Positions 24,246 through 33,859 of a stretch of DNA of 64,000 bases are shown in pieces; the first letter of the stretch is position 1; each line of letters opens with the position of its first letter. Origin of the DNA: Moritella viscosa (lineage in GTDB: Bacteria; Pseudomonadota; Gammaproteobacteria; Enterobacterales; Moritellaceae); the NCBI GenBank assembly GCA_000953735.1, contig LN554852.1, positions 2,305,846-2,369,845 of the forward strand. The letters are read 5' to 3'. Under the pieces are notes generated by a model. It made no database searches. It saw only the letters and a list, made by a program, of their open reading frames with translations, and was not told where the DNA came from. Made by a program: the position numbers and the translations under genes.

Positions 24246-26728
24246 AATTAACCAGACGTGCGTTTGTTAAAGCAAATGCTGCAGTCTCTGCGGCTGCAAT
24301 TGCTGGCGTTACTCTTCCTGCGAGTGCAACAAACCTGATTGCAAGTAGTGATGAGACTAAAATTAAATGGGATAAAGCGCCATGCCGTTTTTGCGGTACA
24401 GGTTGTTCTGTATTAGTGGGAACACAAGGAGGCAAAGTCGTTGCAACTCAAGGTGATCCTGAAGCACCTGTAAATAAAGGCCTTAATTGTGTTAAAGGTT
24501 ATTTCTTATCTAAAATCATGTACGGGAAAGATCGTTTAACAATGCCTTTATTGCGTATGCGAGATGGTAAATTTGCTAAAGACGGTGAGTTTGCTCCAAT
24601 TTCATGGGATCAAGCGTTTGATATCATGGCTGATAAATGGAAAGCATCACTAAAAGCTAATGGTCCTACATCTGTTGGTATGTTTGGTTCTGGTCAATGG
24701 ACTGTTATGGAAGGCTATGCTGCAGTTAAATTGATGAAAGCAGGCTTCCGTTCAAATAATATTGACCCGAATGCACGTCACTGTATGGCTTCTGCTGTTG
24801 GTGGTTTTATGCGTACATTTGGTATTGATGAGCCGATGGGTTGTTATGATGACTTCGAAAATGCAGATTCGTTTGTACTTTGGGGTTCAAACATGGCAGA
24901 AATGCATCCGATTTTATGGACGCGTATTACTGATCACCGCTTAAGTAATCAGCATGTTAAAGTTAATGTATTATCTACTTATAAACATCGTTCTTTCGAA
25001 CTTGCTGATATGGGGATTGTTTTCAACCCTCAATCTGATTTAGCAATGGCTAACTTTATTGCTAACTACATTATCCAAAACGATGCAGTAAACTGGGATT
25101 TTGTTAACAAACACACTCACTTTAAACGTACTGCAACTGACATCGGTTATGGTCTACGTGACGAGCATCCGCTACAACAAAAAGCGAAAAATCCTAACTC
25201 GGGTAAATTGTCTGCAATGACATTTGACGAGTACAAAGCGTCTGTTGCTGAATATACGGTTGAAAAAGCATCTGAAATTTCAGGTGTACCAGCTGAAAAA
25301 CTGATTGCGCTAGCGAAGCAATACGCAGATCCAAACATCAAAGTAATGTCTTTATGGACAATGGGTATGAACCAGCACACTCGTGGCGTGTGGATGAATA
25401 GCCTTGTTTATAACATTCACTTACTTGTTGGTAAAATATCACAACCGGGTAATGGCCCATTCTCGCTAACGGGTCAACCATCGGCATGTGGTACTGCACG
25501 TGAAGTGGGAACATTCTCACATCGTCTGCCAGCTGATCTTGTGGTTAAAAATCCTAAGCATCGTGCTATTGCAGAAAAAATTTGGAAACTTCCAGAAGGG
25601 ACTATTCCACCTAAGCCAGGTCTGCATGCCGTTGCTCAAAATCGAGCATTAAAAGACGGTACCTTAAATGCGTACTGGACCATGTGCAATAACAATATGC
25701 AAGCAGCACCAAACCTAATGGAAGAGGGCTTACCAGGTTACCGTAATCCAGCTAACTTTATTGTTTGTTCTGACCCATACCCAACGGTAACTGCTCAAGC
25801 ATCTGATCTTATTTTACCAACAGCAATGTGGGTAGAAAAAGAGGGCGCATATGGTAACGCAGAACGTCGTACGCAAGCTTGGTACCAGCAAGTTAAATCT
25901 GTTGAAGGTGCGAAATCGGATCTTTGGCAGTTAATGGAATTTGCTAAACGATTCAAAATTGAAGAAGTTTGGGGTGAAGATCTTTTAGCTAAAATGCCAG
26001 AGCATCGTGGTAAGACGATGTACGATGTGCTTTATCGTAACGGTAATGTTGATGCATTCCCATTAAGCGAAGCGCAAGAGCTAAATGATGATGCACATGA
26101 TCAAGGTTTCTACGTACAAAAAGGCTTATTTGAAGAATATGCTAGTTTTGGTCGTGGTCATGGTCATGATCTAGCCCCTTATGATGTTTACCATACAGTG
26201 CGTGGTTTACGTTGGCCTGTTGTAAATGGTGTTGAAACAAAATGGCGTTTTGCTGAAGGTAGTGACCCGTATGTAGGCAAAGGTAAAGGCTTTGAGTTCT
26301 ATGGAAAACCGGATGGTAAAGCAAACATTATTTTTGCCCCTTATGAACCAGCAGCTGAAGAACCGAATGAAGAATACGATATGTGGTTATGTACAGGCCG
26401 TGTTTTAGAGCATTGGCATTCAGGTACGATGACAGGTCGTGTTCCTGAATTATACCGTGCAATGCCGGACGCGCTTTGTTATATCCATCCCGATGATGCT
26501 AAAAAACGTAATGTTCGTCGTGGTGATGAAGTTCTAATTGAATCTGTTCGTGGTGAAGTGCGCTGTCGTGTGGAAACACGTGGCCGTAACCGCCCTCCAG
26601 TAGGCTTAGTATTTGTACCTTGGTTTGATGCGCGAGTATTAATTAACAAAGTATGTCTAGATGCTACGGATCCGTTATCAAAACAAACGGATTATAAAAA
26701 ATGTGCAATTAAAATTACCAAAGTGTAA
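24242..26728 (+). CDS. napA: Periplasmic nitrate reductase catalytic subunit
   Basis: The 828-residue molybdoenzyme begins with a twin-arginine signal ([12 protein letters not shown]) cleaved near ASA-T at about residue 29. Cys48, Cys51, Cys55 and Cys83 bind the [4Fe-4S] cluster. The molybdenum-ligand cysteine is expected in ARHCMASAV (about residue 181). Length is normal for NapA. It reduces nitrate to nitrite in the periplasm, taking electrons from NapB. Codon use is smooth and no frame damage is seen. Confidence 0.96.
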   Translation: MKLTRRAFVKANAAVSAAAIAGVTLPASATNLIASSDETKIKWDKAPCRFCGTGCSVLVGTQGGKVVATQGDPEAPVNKGLNCVKGYFLSKIMYGKDRLTMPLLRMRDGKFAKDGEFAPISWDQAFDIMADKWKASLKANGPTSVGMFGSGQWTVMEGYAAVKLMKAGFRSNNIDPNARHCMASAVGGFMRTFGIDEPMGCYDDFENADSFVLWGSNMAEMHPILWTRITDHRLSNQHVKVNVLSTYKHRSFELADMGIVFNPQSDLAMANFIANYIIQNDAVNWDFVNKHTHFKRTATDIGYGLRDEHPLQQKAKNPNSGKLSAMTFDEYKASVAEYTVEKASEISGVPAEKLIALAKQYADPNIKVMSLWTMGMNQHTRGVWMNSLVYNIHLLVGKISQPGNGPFSLTGQPSACGTAREVGTFSHRLPADLVVKNPKHRAIAEKIWKLPEGTIPPKPGLHAVAQNRALKDGTLNAYWTMCNNNMQAAPNLMEEGLPGYRNPANFIVCSDPYPTVTAQASDLILPTAMWVEKEGAYGNAERRTQAWYQQVKSVEGAKSDLWQLMEFAKRFKIEEVWGEDLLAKMPEHRGKTMYDVLYRNGNVDAFPLSEAQELNDDAHDQGFYVQKGLFEEYASFGRGHGHDLAPYDVYHTVRGLRWPVVNGVETKWRFAEGSDPYVGKGKGFEFYGKPDGKANIIFAPYEPAAEEPNEEYDMWLCTGRVLEHWHSGTMTGRVPELYRAMPDALCYIHPDDAKKRNVRRGDEVLIESVRGEVRCRVETRGRNRPPVGLVFVPWFDARVLINKVCLDATDPLSKQTDYKKCAIKITKV

Positions 26729-26817
26729 TTAAAAATTGCATATCTTACTGAATGAGTTTGCCAGTAAATGATACTGGTAAACAACAGATTTATTTGCCAA
26801 TAGGCGGAGAACATAAT

Positions 26818-27285
26818 ATGAGAAAATTATTGGCTGTGCTGCTAACTGCAGGGACGTTATTCTCTGTATCAGCACAAAGTACAGAAACTGCTGTAATTGA
26901 AAATGTAAATAACGGTGGTGTTGCATCATTACGTGGTATCACTGAATTAGACACCACTCGTAAAGCGGATGAGTTGAAACGAGTGATCAAAGATCGTAGT
27001 CCGATCGATCGTGATTATGTATACCAACCACCACTGATCCCGCATCAAACACGCCATTATGAAGTGTCTTTAAATGCGAACAAATGTTTGTCGTGTCATA
27101 GCTGGAAATACGCGGGTGAAATGGGAGCGACTAAAATTAGTGTAACGCATTATCAATCACGTGAAGGCGAAGTATTATCTGATGTGTCACCACGTCGCTA
27201 CTTCTGCTTACAGTGCCATGTTACACAAGCAGACGCATCACCGTTAATCGACAATGATTTTAAACGTGTAGATTCATTGCGCTAA
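26818..27285 (+). CDS. napB: Periplasmic diheme cytochrome NapB
   Basis: I chose ATG 26818, which has GGCGGAG upstream and opens a clean signal peptide ending near SAQS. The longer in-frame ORF from 26752 hides the signal. The 155-residue precursor has two heme motifs, CLSCH and CLQCH, in the second half, with the distal His residues expected upstream of each. NapB passes electrons from NapC to NapA. Confidence 0.92.
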   Translation: MRKLLAVLLTAGTLFSVSAQSTETAVIENVNNGGVASLRGITELDTTRKADELKRVIKDRSPIDRDYVYQPPLIPHQTRHYEVSLNANKCLSCHSWKYAGEMGATKISVTHYQSREGEVLSDVSPRRYFCLQCHVTQADASPLIDNDFKRVDSLR

Positions 27286-27313
27286 TTTAGCCTAAACAAA
27301 AAGAGGCGATAAA

Positions 27314-27886
27314 ATGAAACTAATTTTAAATTTTTGGCGTAAATTAACGACACCAAGTAAAGCGGCTGTTGGTACTGTCCTCGCGATGGGATTTATCGGT
27401 GGTATTATTTTTTGGGGTGCCTTTAACATGGGGATGGAAGCGACAAATACAGAAGAGTTTTGTTCTGCTTGTCACGCGCCTATTGTTAAAGAGTTAAGGG
27501 AAACAATTCACTATTCGAACCGTTCAGGTGTTCGTGCAATCTGTTCTGATTGTCACGTACCACATAATTGGACAGACAAAATTGTACGTAAAGTACAAGC
27601 GAGTAATGAAATTGTTGCGTTCTTAATGGGTAAAATTTCTACTCAAGAAAAATTTGAAGCGCGTCGTAAACACTTAGCTGTTCGCGAATGGCAACGAATG
27701 AAAGAAAATGATTCACAGGAATGTCGTAATTGTCATAACTTTGAATACATGGATTTCTCTGAGCAAGGCCCGCGTAGTAGAAAGCAACACTCTACAGCAT
27801 TAGCGAATGGTGAAAAAACATGTGTAGATTGCCATAAGGGTATTGCCCATCAACTACCAGATATGTCTGATGTACCTGGTTGGTAG
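27314..27886 (+). CDS. napC: Tetraheme membrane cytochrome NapC
   Basis: A 190-residue NapC/NirT-family protein. One N-terminal membrane anchor (about residues 15-38) is followed by four heme motifs: CSACH, CSDCH, CRNCH and CVDCH. It takes electrons from quinol and hands them to NapB. The operon lacks napG and napH, so quinol oxidation depends on NapC alone, the usual napFDABC arrangement. Confidence 0.93.
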   Translation: MKLILNFWRKLTTPSKAAVGTVLAMGFIGGIIFWGAFNMGMEATNTEEFCSACHAPIVKELRETIHYSNRSGVRAICSDCHVPHNWTDKIVRKVQASNEIVAFLMGKISTQEKFEARRKHLAVREWQRMKENDSQECRNCHNFEYMDFSEQGPRSRKQHSTALANGEKTCVDCHKGIAHQLPDMSDVPGW

Positions 27887-27907
27887 ATAGAAAAAGGAAA
27901 CACGATT

Positions 27908-28042
27908 ATGAGTACGTTAGAATACGTTATTTGGCATATCCTAGGCTACACAGCAATACCGGTTATTTTACTTGCTGGTTTTCTTGGAGTAGCAGGGTTT
28001 TCGGTATGGGCATTGGCGCTTACTGCAGATAAAAATAAATAA
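27908..28042 (+). CDS. Tiny single-span membrane protein (TIGR02808-like), nap-linked
   Basis: A 44-residue ORF with an AAAGGAAA site before its ATG, 21 bases after napC. One hydrophobic segment (about residues 17-40) spans the membrane and a short Asp-Lys-Asn-Lys tail follows. It matches the TIGR02808 family, very small proteins recorded near nap genes in Vibrio and Photobacterium. Function is unknown; an interaction with NapC is possible. A terminator follows 29 bases later. Confidence 0.75.
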   Translation: MSTLEYVIWHILGYTAIPVILLAGFLGVAGFSVWALALTADKNK

Positions 28043-28070
28043 TAGCTGCGTAAACTAAATGAGTAATGTT

Positions 28071-28102
28071 AAGGCCGTATTTATATAATGCGGCCTTTTT
28101 TG
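28071..28102 (+). terminator. Terminator of the nap operon
   Basis: AAGGCCG and CGGCCTT pair across a 13-base loop and a run of T residues follows. It closes the napF-to-TIGR02808 transcript. Confidence 0.8.
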
Positions 28103-28190
28103 TTCTCTAGTGTAGCCTTGAGGTAGAGCACATATCCCTGTATTATAACCCGACAAGATCCCGTTTATTATTGATAAAAATAAGCATTGA

Positions 28191-28709
28191 ATGAAAAATA
28201 AAAATGTATCTATTGGTTTAACCAATCCTAAAAGTCCTACTAATGTCGGAGCCGTAATGCGCGCAGCTGGTTGTTATCAAGCGGATGCGGTTTATTATAC
28301 TGGTTTAAGATATGATCGTGCTTCAGCCTTTCAAACCGACACCCAGAACATCGCGGCTAAAACACCATTAACGGGTGTTGATAATTGGCTTGATAGTATT
28401 CCTGAATCAACCAATATTGTTTGTGTTGAATTAGCTGAAGGCGCAATCCCGTTACCCGCGTTTGAGCATCCAAATAACGTTATCTATATCTTTGGTCCTG
28501 AAGACGGCACCATAGATCAAAAAGTGATTGATCGTGCATCTGCGGTTGTTTATGTGCCTACCGTTGGCTGTATGAATCTTGCTGCGACTGTGAATGTACT
28601 TTTATACGATCGTCTTGCTAAATCTGCAGATACTATTGCTAATGATGCGTTGATACGCGACAGCCGTGATAATAACAACAAAGTAAAAGTGGCTGTAAGT
28701 AGTAAATAA
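28191..28709 (+). CDS. SpoU/TrmH-type RNA 2'-O-methyltransferase
   Basis: The 172-residue protein has SPOUT family motifs: NPKSPTNVGAVMRAAG near residue 12 (motif 1), IFGPEDGTI near 100 (motif 2) and VGCMNLAATVNVLLYDR near 126 (motif 3, where MNL is usually SLN). It would methylate a ribose in tRNA or rRNA using SAM. It has no N-terminal extension, so the target cannot be told. It sits between nap and moaB with its own start. Confidence 0.8.
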   Translation: MKNKNVSIGLTNPKSPTNVGAVMRAAGCYQADAVYYTGLRYDRASAFQTDTQNIAAKTPLTGVDNWLDSIPESTNIVCVELAEGAIPLPAFEHPNNVIYIFGPEDGTIDQKVIDRASAVVYVPTVGCMNLAATVNVLLYDRLAKSADTIANDALIRDSRDNNNKVKVAVSSK

Positions 28710-28868
28710 CAATTAATAACGACGTGTAAACATCTTCTTAGCGTTGGGCTTGTTTAATTATGGTGCAGCTAGCACTTACGTTATTTACTAGCTGATCAAG
28801 ATCAACGAACGATGAGCTCAATGTCTTATAATTGCTTAATTAACATGACTGAATTGAAAGGAAAGATA

Positions 28869-29375
28869 ATGAGCCATGCTGAATCAGGGTTTAAAGCCGC
28901 AAAACTTGCCGTATTAACCGTATCTGATACCCGTAATGAAGAAACAGATACTTCAGGGCGCTTTCTTGCAGAAGCTCTTGTTGCTGACGGTCATATTTTA
29001 ATAGATAAAAAGATCGTCATTGATGATAAATATAAGATCCGTGCCATTGTATCTCAATGGATTGCTGACGAAGATATTCAAGGTGTTCTAATTACCGGTG
29101 GCACAGGCTTTACTGCACGCGATACAACGCCTGAAGCGGTACAGCCATTGTTTGATAAAGCGATTGAAGGTTTTGGTGAATTATTTCGTGCGGTTTCATA
29201 TGATGAGATTGGAACGTCGACAATTCAAAGTCGTGCTGTTGGTGGCTTTGCAAACAAAACTGTTATTTTTTGTATGCCAGGATCAACTGGTGCGTGCAAA
29301 ACGGGTTGGAATAAGATTTTACGTGAGCAGTTAAATAATTCTCATCGCCCATGCAATTTCATGCCACATATTTAA
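28869..29375 (+). CDS. moaB: Molybdenum cofactor biosynthesis protein B
   Basis: I chose ATG 28869 with AAAGGAAAG upstream; the longer frame from 28812 lacks conservation. The 168-residue protein has the MPT-binding fold: [27 protein letters not shown], and [12 protein letters not shown]. It corresponds to E. coli MoaB, in the MogA/MoaB family of molybdopterin adenylylation. It opens the moaBCDE gene run. Confidence 0.9.
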   Translation: MSHAESGFKAAKLAVLTVSDTRNEETDTSGRFLAEALVADGHILIDKKIVIDDKYKIRAIVSQWIADEDIQGVLITGGTGFTARDTTPEAVQPLFDKAIEGFGELFRAVSYDEIGTSTIQSRAVGGFANKTVIFCMPGSTGACKTGWNKILREQLNNSHRPCNFMPHI

Positions 29376-29405
29376 GCTATAGTATTTAAGTAATAGGAAT
29401 TATTA

Positions 29406-29882
29406 ATGTCTCAACAATTTACTCATGTAAATGCTTCTGGTGAAGCAAATATGGTTGATGTTACCGAAAAGACAGTAACGCAACGTGAAGCAAGAGCTGA
29501 AGCTATTGTGCGGATGTCTGCGGACACGCTTGCGCTAATTATGTCGGGCGACCACCATAAAGGTGATGTATTTGCAACAGCGCGAATTGCTGGCATCCAA
29601 GCTGCAAAGAAAACATCCGATATAATCCCACTTTGTCATCCGCTAATGTTAACTAAGGTAACGGTTGAATTAACGCCCGAGCCTGAAAATAACCTCGTAC
29701 GTATCGAAACCTGTTGTAAGCTTTCGGGTAAAACTGGCGTCGAAATGGAAGCGTTAACAGCCGCATCTGTTGCTGCATTAACGATTTATGATATGTGTAA
29801 GGCAGTCCAAAAAGATATCATTATTGATGGTGTAAAGCTGCTTGAGAAGAAAGGTGGCAAGTCAGGTCATTTTAAAGTTTAG
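29406..29882 (+). CDS. moaC: Cyclic pyranopterin monophosphate synthase
   Basis: The 158-residue protein matches MoaC throughout: [18 protein letters not shown] near residue 16, [11 protein letters not shown] (the conserved active region) near 70, and [19 protein letters not shown] near 115. It turns the MoaA product into cPMP. It lies 30 bases after moaB. Confidence 0.95.
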   Translation: MSQQFTHVNASGEANMVDVTEKTVTQREARAEAIVRMSADTLALIMSGDHHKGDVFATARIAGIQAAKKTSDIIPLCHPLMLTKVTVELTPEPENNLVRIETCCKLSGKTGVEMEALTAASVAALTIYDMCKAVQKDIIIDGVKLLEKKGGKSGHFKV

Positions 29883-29900
29883 ATTGCGCAGGGTATTATG

Positions 29901-30146
29901 ATGATTAAAGTATTATTTTTTGCACAAATTAGAGAATTGGTTGAATGCGCGGAGTTAGACGTGGCTGGCCAGTTTGAGTCTGTGAATGCATTACGTGCCG
30001 AACTCGCTGCTAAAGGCGATAAGTGGGCGCTAGCGCTTGATTCTGATAAATTGCTGGTGGCTATTGATCAAGAAATTTGTAGTTTAGATTCGCCACTTAA
30101 CGACGGTGTCGAGGTCGCATTTTTTCCACCTGTTACTGGAGGTTAA
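29901..30146 (+). CDS. moaD: Molybdopterin synthase sulfur carrier subunit
   Basis: An 81-residue ubiquitin-like protein ending FFPPVTGG, with the Gly-Gly terminus that carries the thiocarboxylate. Two ATGs stand side by side; I prefer 29901 because MIKVLFFAQ matches the E. coli N-terminus and gives better spacing from the AGGG site. It ends directly against moaE. Confidence 0.93.
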   Translation: MIKVLFFAQIRELVECAELDVAGQFESVNALRAELAAKGDKWALALDSDKLLVAIDQEICSLDSPLNDGVEVAFFPPVTGG

Positions 30147-30602
30147 ATGAATACAGATATGATTCAGATCCAAACTGAAGATTTTGACCTCTCAGCAGAG
30201 TATGCGGCATTAGGTAAAAGTCACAGTACTGGTGCTGTTGTTACTTTTATCGGGAAGGTTCGCGATTTTAACCAAGGTGATAGCGTATCCGGTTTAACAC
30301 TTGAGCATTATCCTGGCATGACTGAAAAGTCACTGGCTAAGATATTGGTTGAAGCTGAAACTCGTTGGTCAATTCAAGGTGTTAAAGTTATTCACCGTGT
30401 TGGCGAATTAGCATTAGGTGACCAGATTGTTTTTGTTGGTGTGGCAAGTATGCACCGTGGTGATGCGTTTCAAGCATGCGAGTTCATTATGGACTATTTA
30501 AAAACCCAAGCACCATTCTGGAAAAAAGAAGCAACGGAAGCGGGTTCTCATTGGGTCGATGCTCGAGAAACTGATACTACAGCTGCTGATCGTTGGAAAT
30601 AG
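30147..30602 (+). CDS. moaE: Molybdopterin synthase catalytic subunit
   Basis: The 151-residue protein begins at the base after the moaD stop. Family motifs are visible: GAVVTFIGKVRDFN, LEHYPGMTEK, RVGELALGD, and APFWKKE with the catalytic lysine. It adds two sulfurs from MoaD to cPMP. With moaA at 22119 the full moaABCDE set is present, but split by nap. Confidence 0.95.
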   Translation: MNTDMIQIQTEDFDLSAEYAALGKSHSTGAVVTFIGKVRDFNQGDSVSGLTLEHYPGMTEKSLAKILVEAETRWSIQGVKVIHRVGELALGDQIVFVGVASMHRGDAFQACEFIMDYLKTQAPFWKKEATEAGSHWVDARETDTTAADRWK

Positions 30603-30629
30603 CATAGCCGCGTGGGTTGGTAATAATAA

Positions 30630-30658
30630 CCGTCAATGTACATTTTGTATATTGACGG
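30630..30658. terminator. Hairpin after moaE
   Basis: CCGTCAATGTAC and GTATATTGACGG form an 11-12 bp stem with one G-T pair. There is no T-run directly behind it, so it may be a processing or weak termination hairpin between the convergent moaE and QEGLA genes. Confidence 0.4.
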
Positions 30659-30700
30659 AAATGGCTGTTATTGAAACACCGTTGCTGTTGTTAATTTAGG

Positions 30701-32680
30701 TTAAATAGAACTAAGAATAAAATTCATTACTGGATCTTCCTTATTTTTCATATTGAGCGCTTTAGGTAAGTACATTGGCTTTTTAAGAATTCCTCTGGCG
30801 ATTAATTCATCTAATAATCCTTTTGAATCAAATCCAGTCTTACCAATAAATAAGCTACTAATATCACCTTGTTTATAGATATGTAGTGCTTCTTTTAAAC
30901 CTCTTAAATATAAGAAATCTTTTGTAAAACCACCACCTCGATATGCTCTTAGTGTAATAGTAAAAGCATCATCACTCGTAACCGTATAATCATTAACCAA
31001 ATCAAGATAACACTGGTTAAATGACTCACCAGCCACCATTTTTGCCACTGCAATAACACGCAGTGCGAGTGTTTTTAACCGGTGTAGTGGTAAATTACCG
31101 GATAAATATTCGCATAAAATAGCTAAGCCTTCTTGTGCATGAGTATTACCAGGTAAACCTAGTCTAAATATGTTCAGTGGTTGCACCTCTGCATTTGCTG
31201 TTGTTAGCAAATGGACGCCGAGTTCATGATGAATAAGTGCATTGAGGTCCGTTTGATTAAATACACAGTTCGTATTAATTTTAATTGTACGCCCACTTAC
31301 CATTGCTCTGGCAATCATATTTTTAGCTTCAACAACTTTACATTTTACCCCATATTCAGAGGCGGCTTGTTGGAATGACATTACCGCACTTGTTGCATCA
31401 ACGGTCGTACTTACAGTAGAAAAGTATTCACTTGCATGTAAAATGAATTTTGCATTGCTAATATCTTCTTCATTTGGCGCCCCATAATAACGTAGAGAGT
31501 TATATAAAAATGTGTCCGTACCAATACTCGTTAATAACTCAATTCGCATAGCTAGCTGTTCGATAACGGTGCGATATAATTTTTGAATATCCACATCTAA
31601 CACATCTTCAACAGGTAATCGGTATAAGCGTTCCTTGAACTTATACGGATCAATGTCTAATTGCCGATACGTAAATCTGGGTTTATATGAAAACGAATTA
31701 TGTAAGAAACGCTTTTTTTCCTGTTTTAAGTTTTTCGGTGTAATATAATTAAGTGTATTAATTCCACGAGCTAGTGAGTATAGATCTTTATCCAGCTTAA
31801 CAACTTGAGCTGGTAAATCGGAAGATAAAACATGGGTTACTAGTTTATGATTTCCTTTTGTAAAGCGTGTGATCGTAGCCGCGGCATGTTCATTTATGGC
31901 CTTTTTTATACCTTCTTTTAGCTTTTCGATAACAAGTGGGAAATGCTCACCACCAATTTCATTCATATATACCTTTTTGATCTCAATCGGCATAATTAAT
32001 GTGTTACGAAAGTGTTTAGTCACAAAACTAGCTTGATAACCCATGCCTTTAAAAACAACGTTCTCTGCTACTGATACCGATAGATTAGGTAACTCAATAT
32101 GCTTTAATTGGTATTGTAGGTTATCTAATTCTTTTCGCCAGTGTCGACTGTTAAGCTGTTCCGTTCCAATGTTAAATGTCGGTGTTTTCTTTTCAATCCG
32201 CTGGTAGTTATAAGCATGAATATCATAGAGTAAGCACAGTCCAAATTTTGCTTCAATTGTGCTAATTAAACACTTTAAAATACGATAGTAACGATTATGC
32301 TTTGCTTTACTTAATGCAATTTCGCTTTCAGGTAAGGATGGAGACCATATATCTTTACCCCACGCAGTCTTATAGACACAATGAATTAATGGCCGGTTAA
32401 GATCATATTCATAACGTGAATCTTCAACTTGCAAAACAATTGGTTGCGAAGAAATAAAGTCACCTGTAAATGGATCTTCCTCGAAGTAGCGTTCTTCCTC
32501 TGTTAGTAATATATGTGCATTTAATGATTCACGTAACTGATGACCATGATGAATCGCTGTTGCTATATGTGGCTGATACTCACTGATCCGTAATGTTAAG
32601 CTCCCATCTTCTAATTGTGCTGTGAATGGGATCTGTTTACGAATTTTATTGAGTATTGCCTTCTCAGTAAGCCTCTGCAT
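30701..32680 (-). CDS. N-formylglutamate amidohydrolase-like / QEGLA metallopeptidase (DUF1704) fusion
   Basis: The 659-residue protein (start taken at ATG 32680; 32704 and 32719 are alternatives) joins two domains. Residues 1 to about 240 look like N-formylglutamate amidohydrolase. Residues about 310-659 are the DUF1704 or QEGLA family. Its zinc motif is HELGVH (HExxxH) near 484, and the third ligand, the Glu of QEGLA, is near 514. Eukaryotic members of this family (MATCAP) are carboxypeptidases that remove tyrosine from tubulin. Bacterial ones sit beside ATP-grasp ligases in predicted small-peptide pathways. It overlaps the ATP-grasp gene, so a make-and-trim pair is likely. Substrate unknown. 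Confidence 0.75.
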   Translation of the reverse strand: MQRLTEKAILNKIRKQIPFTAQLEDGSLTLRISEYQPHIATAIHHGHQLRESLNAHILLTEEERYFEEDPFTGDFISSQPIVLQVEDSRYEYDLNRPLIHCVYKTAWGKDIWSPSLPESEIALSKAKHNRYYRILKCLISTIEAKFGLCLLYDIHAYNYQRIEKKTPTFNIGTEQLNSRHWRKELDNLQYQLKHIELPNLSVSVAENVVFKGMGYQASFVTKHFRNTLIMPIEIKKVYMNEIGGEHFPLVIEKLKEGIKKAINEHAAATITRFTKGNHKLVTHVLSSDLPAQVVKLDKDLYSLARGINTLNYITPKNLKQEKKRFLHNSFSYKPRFTYRQLDIDPYKFKERLYRLPVEDVLDVDIQKLYRTVIEQLAMRIELLTSIGTDTFLYNSLRYYGAPNEEDISNAKFILHASEYFSTVSTTVDATSAVMSFQQAASEYGVKCKVVEAKNMIARAMVSGRTIKINTNCVFNQTDLNALIHHELGVHLLTTANAEVQPLNIFRLGLPGNTHAQEGLAILCEYLSGNLPLHRLKTLALRVIAVAKMVAGESFNQCYLDLVNDYTVTSDDAFTITLRAYRGGGFTKDFLYLRGLKEALHIYKQGDISSLFIGKTGFDSKGLLDELIARGILKKPMYLPKALNMKNKEDPVMNFILSSI

Positions 32681-33698
32681 CTTCAATTTCTTTACGAAAA
32701 TCATTTTTACGGGCAACACTGATATTTTTAGCGTTTACAACACTTTCAACAAAATCAATAATCTCAACTTGCAGCTTAGTTCGATTTAAACGGTTAATTC
32801 GGGTGATGCCACCTGGACTTAATACGTTTACTTCGACTAACTTTCCATTAATTACATCTAAGCCAACTAGGTATAAACCGTCTTGAACTAACTTAGGCCC
32901 AATATATTTGCATAACCGTAATTCTTGCTTAGTTAATACATGTTTTACTTCTTTACCGCCAGCGTGAATATTTGAACGTATGTCTCCTTCAGCTGGAACT
33001 CGCTTCATTGCTCCAATCGGTTGACCGTTTAGCATAATAATGCGAACGTCTCCCTGTTCTGCACCTTCAATATAATCTTGTAGAATTACATAGTTTTGGT
33101 CTTCTCCAATATAAAAATCCAGTAATGATTTAATACTCGATTTTGCACTTTTATCTAACAGAATAACGCCTTTCCCCCCGTAGCCATTTAATGGTTTAAG
33201 GATCATGCATTGATTATGGTTTTCTGCGAATACTGACTCTAAGTAATCACGTTTTTTTGATATATGGGTAACTGGAATAAACTCATTATTAGTGTCGGGT
33301 AGTGATGCGGTATAAAGTTTGTTATTTGCCACACGTAAACCATCAATGTCATTCATGATAAAAGTATCATTACGGACAGAGTCTAAAAAGTTTAATGCCA
33401 TTGTGTTTAGTGGTGGGTTTGCACGCATAATAATTGCGTCGAAACCTGCCAGTGGTAGCTGTGCTTCACTAAACTTAGCATTACGATAAAAAATAGGAAT
33501 ATTTTGAGATACGTTGTCTTTTTTTAGCACTTTACAAAAAGCGATCGACATACTGTCACGCATGGTTAAATTATTTGGCGTTGTTAAAGCTACAGTATGT
33601 CCACGATTAGCAATTTCATGAATTATACGTAATGTTGAATCTGTTTCTGGGGAAATATTTTCCCATGGGTACATAATAAAACAAATTTTCATCGTCAT
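32664..33698 (-). CDS. Glutathione synthetase-like ATP-grasp ligase
   Basis: The 344-residue protein resembles GshB: an N-terminal Rossmann-like region (MKICFIMYPWE start), then an ATP-grasp domain with MILKPLNGYGGKGVILL, the DVRIIMLNGQPIGAMKR strand pair, and VEVNVLSPGGI with the metal-binding Asn. GshB itself joins gamma-Glu-Cys and Gly. Here the partner gene encodes an amidohydrolase-peptidase, so the ligase probably makes another amide. It is the first gene of a two-gene operon and divergent from hdfR. Confidence 0.75.
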   Translation of the reverse strand: MTMKICFIMYPWENISPETDSTLRIIHEIANRGHTVALTTPNNLTMRDSMSIAFCKVLKKDNVSQNIPIFYRNAKFSEAQLPLAGFDAIIMRANPPLNTMALNFLDSVRNDTFIMNDIDGLRVANNKLYTASLPDTNNEFIPVTHISKKRDYLESVFAENHNQCMILKPLNGYGGKGVILLDKSAKSSIKSLLDFYIGEDQNYVILQDYIEGAEQGDVRIIMLNGQPIGAMKRVPAEGDIRSNIHAGGKEVKHVLTKQELRLCKYIGPKLVQDGLYLVGLDVINGKLVEVNVLSPGGITRINRLNRTKLQVEIIDFVESVVNAKNISVARKNDFRKEIEDAEAY

Positions 33699-33859
33699 TT
33701 ACCAATATGGTTAGAGGTTATTTTTCGGCATGGTAGGGGGAGAATGAGATTGTGTAAAACGAACAATTTTGGTGGTGACGATAAGAAAATTTTGTTATTG
33801 GAAATATGAATAATATTGTATTATATGAGTGTTTATTTTTATCAAATGAAGATTAAATC

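Noticed and set aside
26752-26817. Longer start for NapB
   Set aside because: Adds residues ahead of a clean signal peptide; the GGCGGAG site favours ATG 26818.
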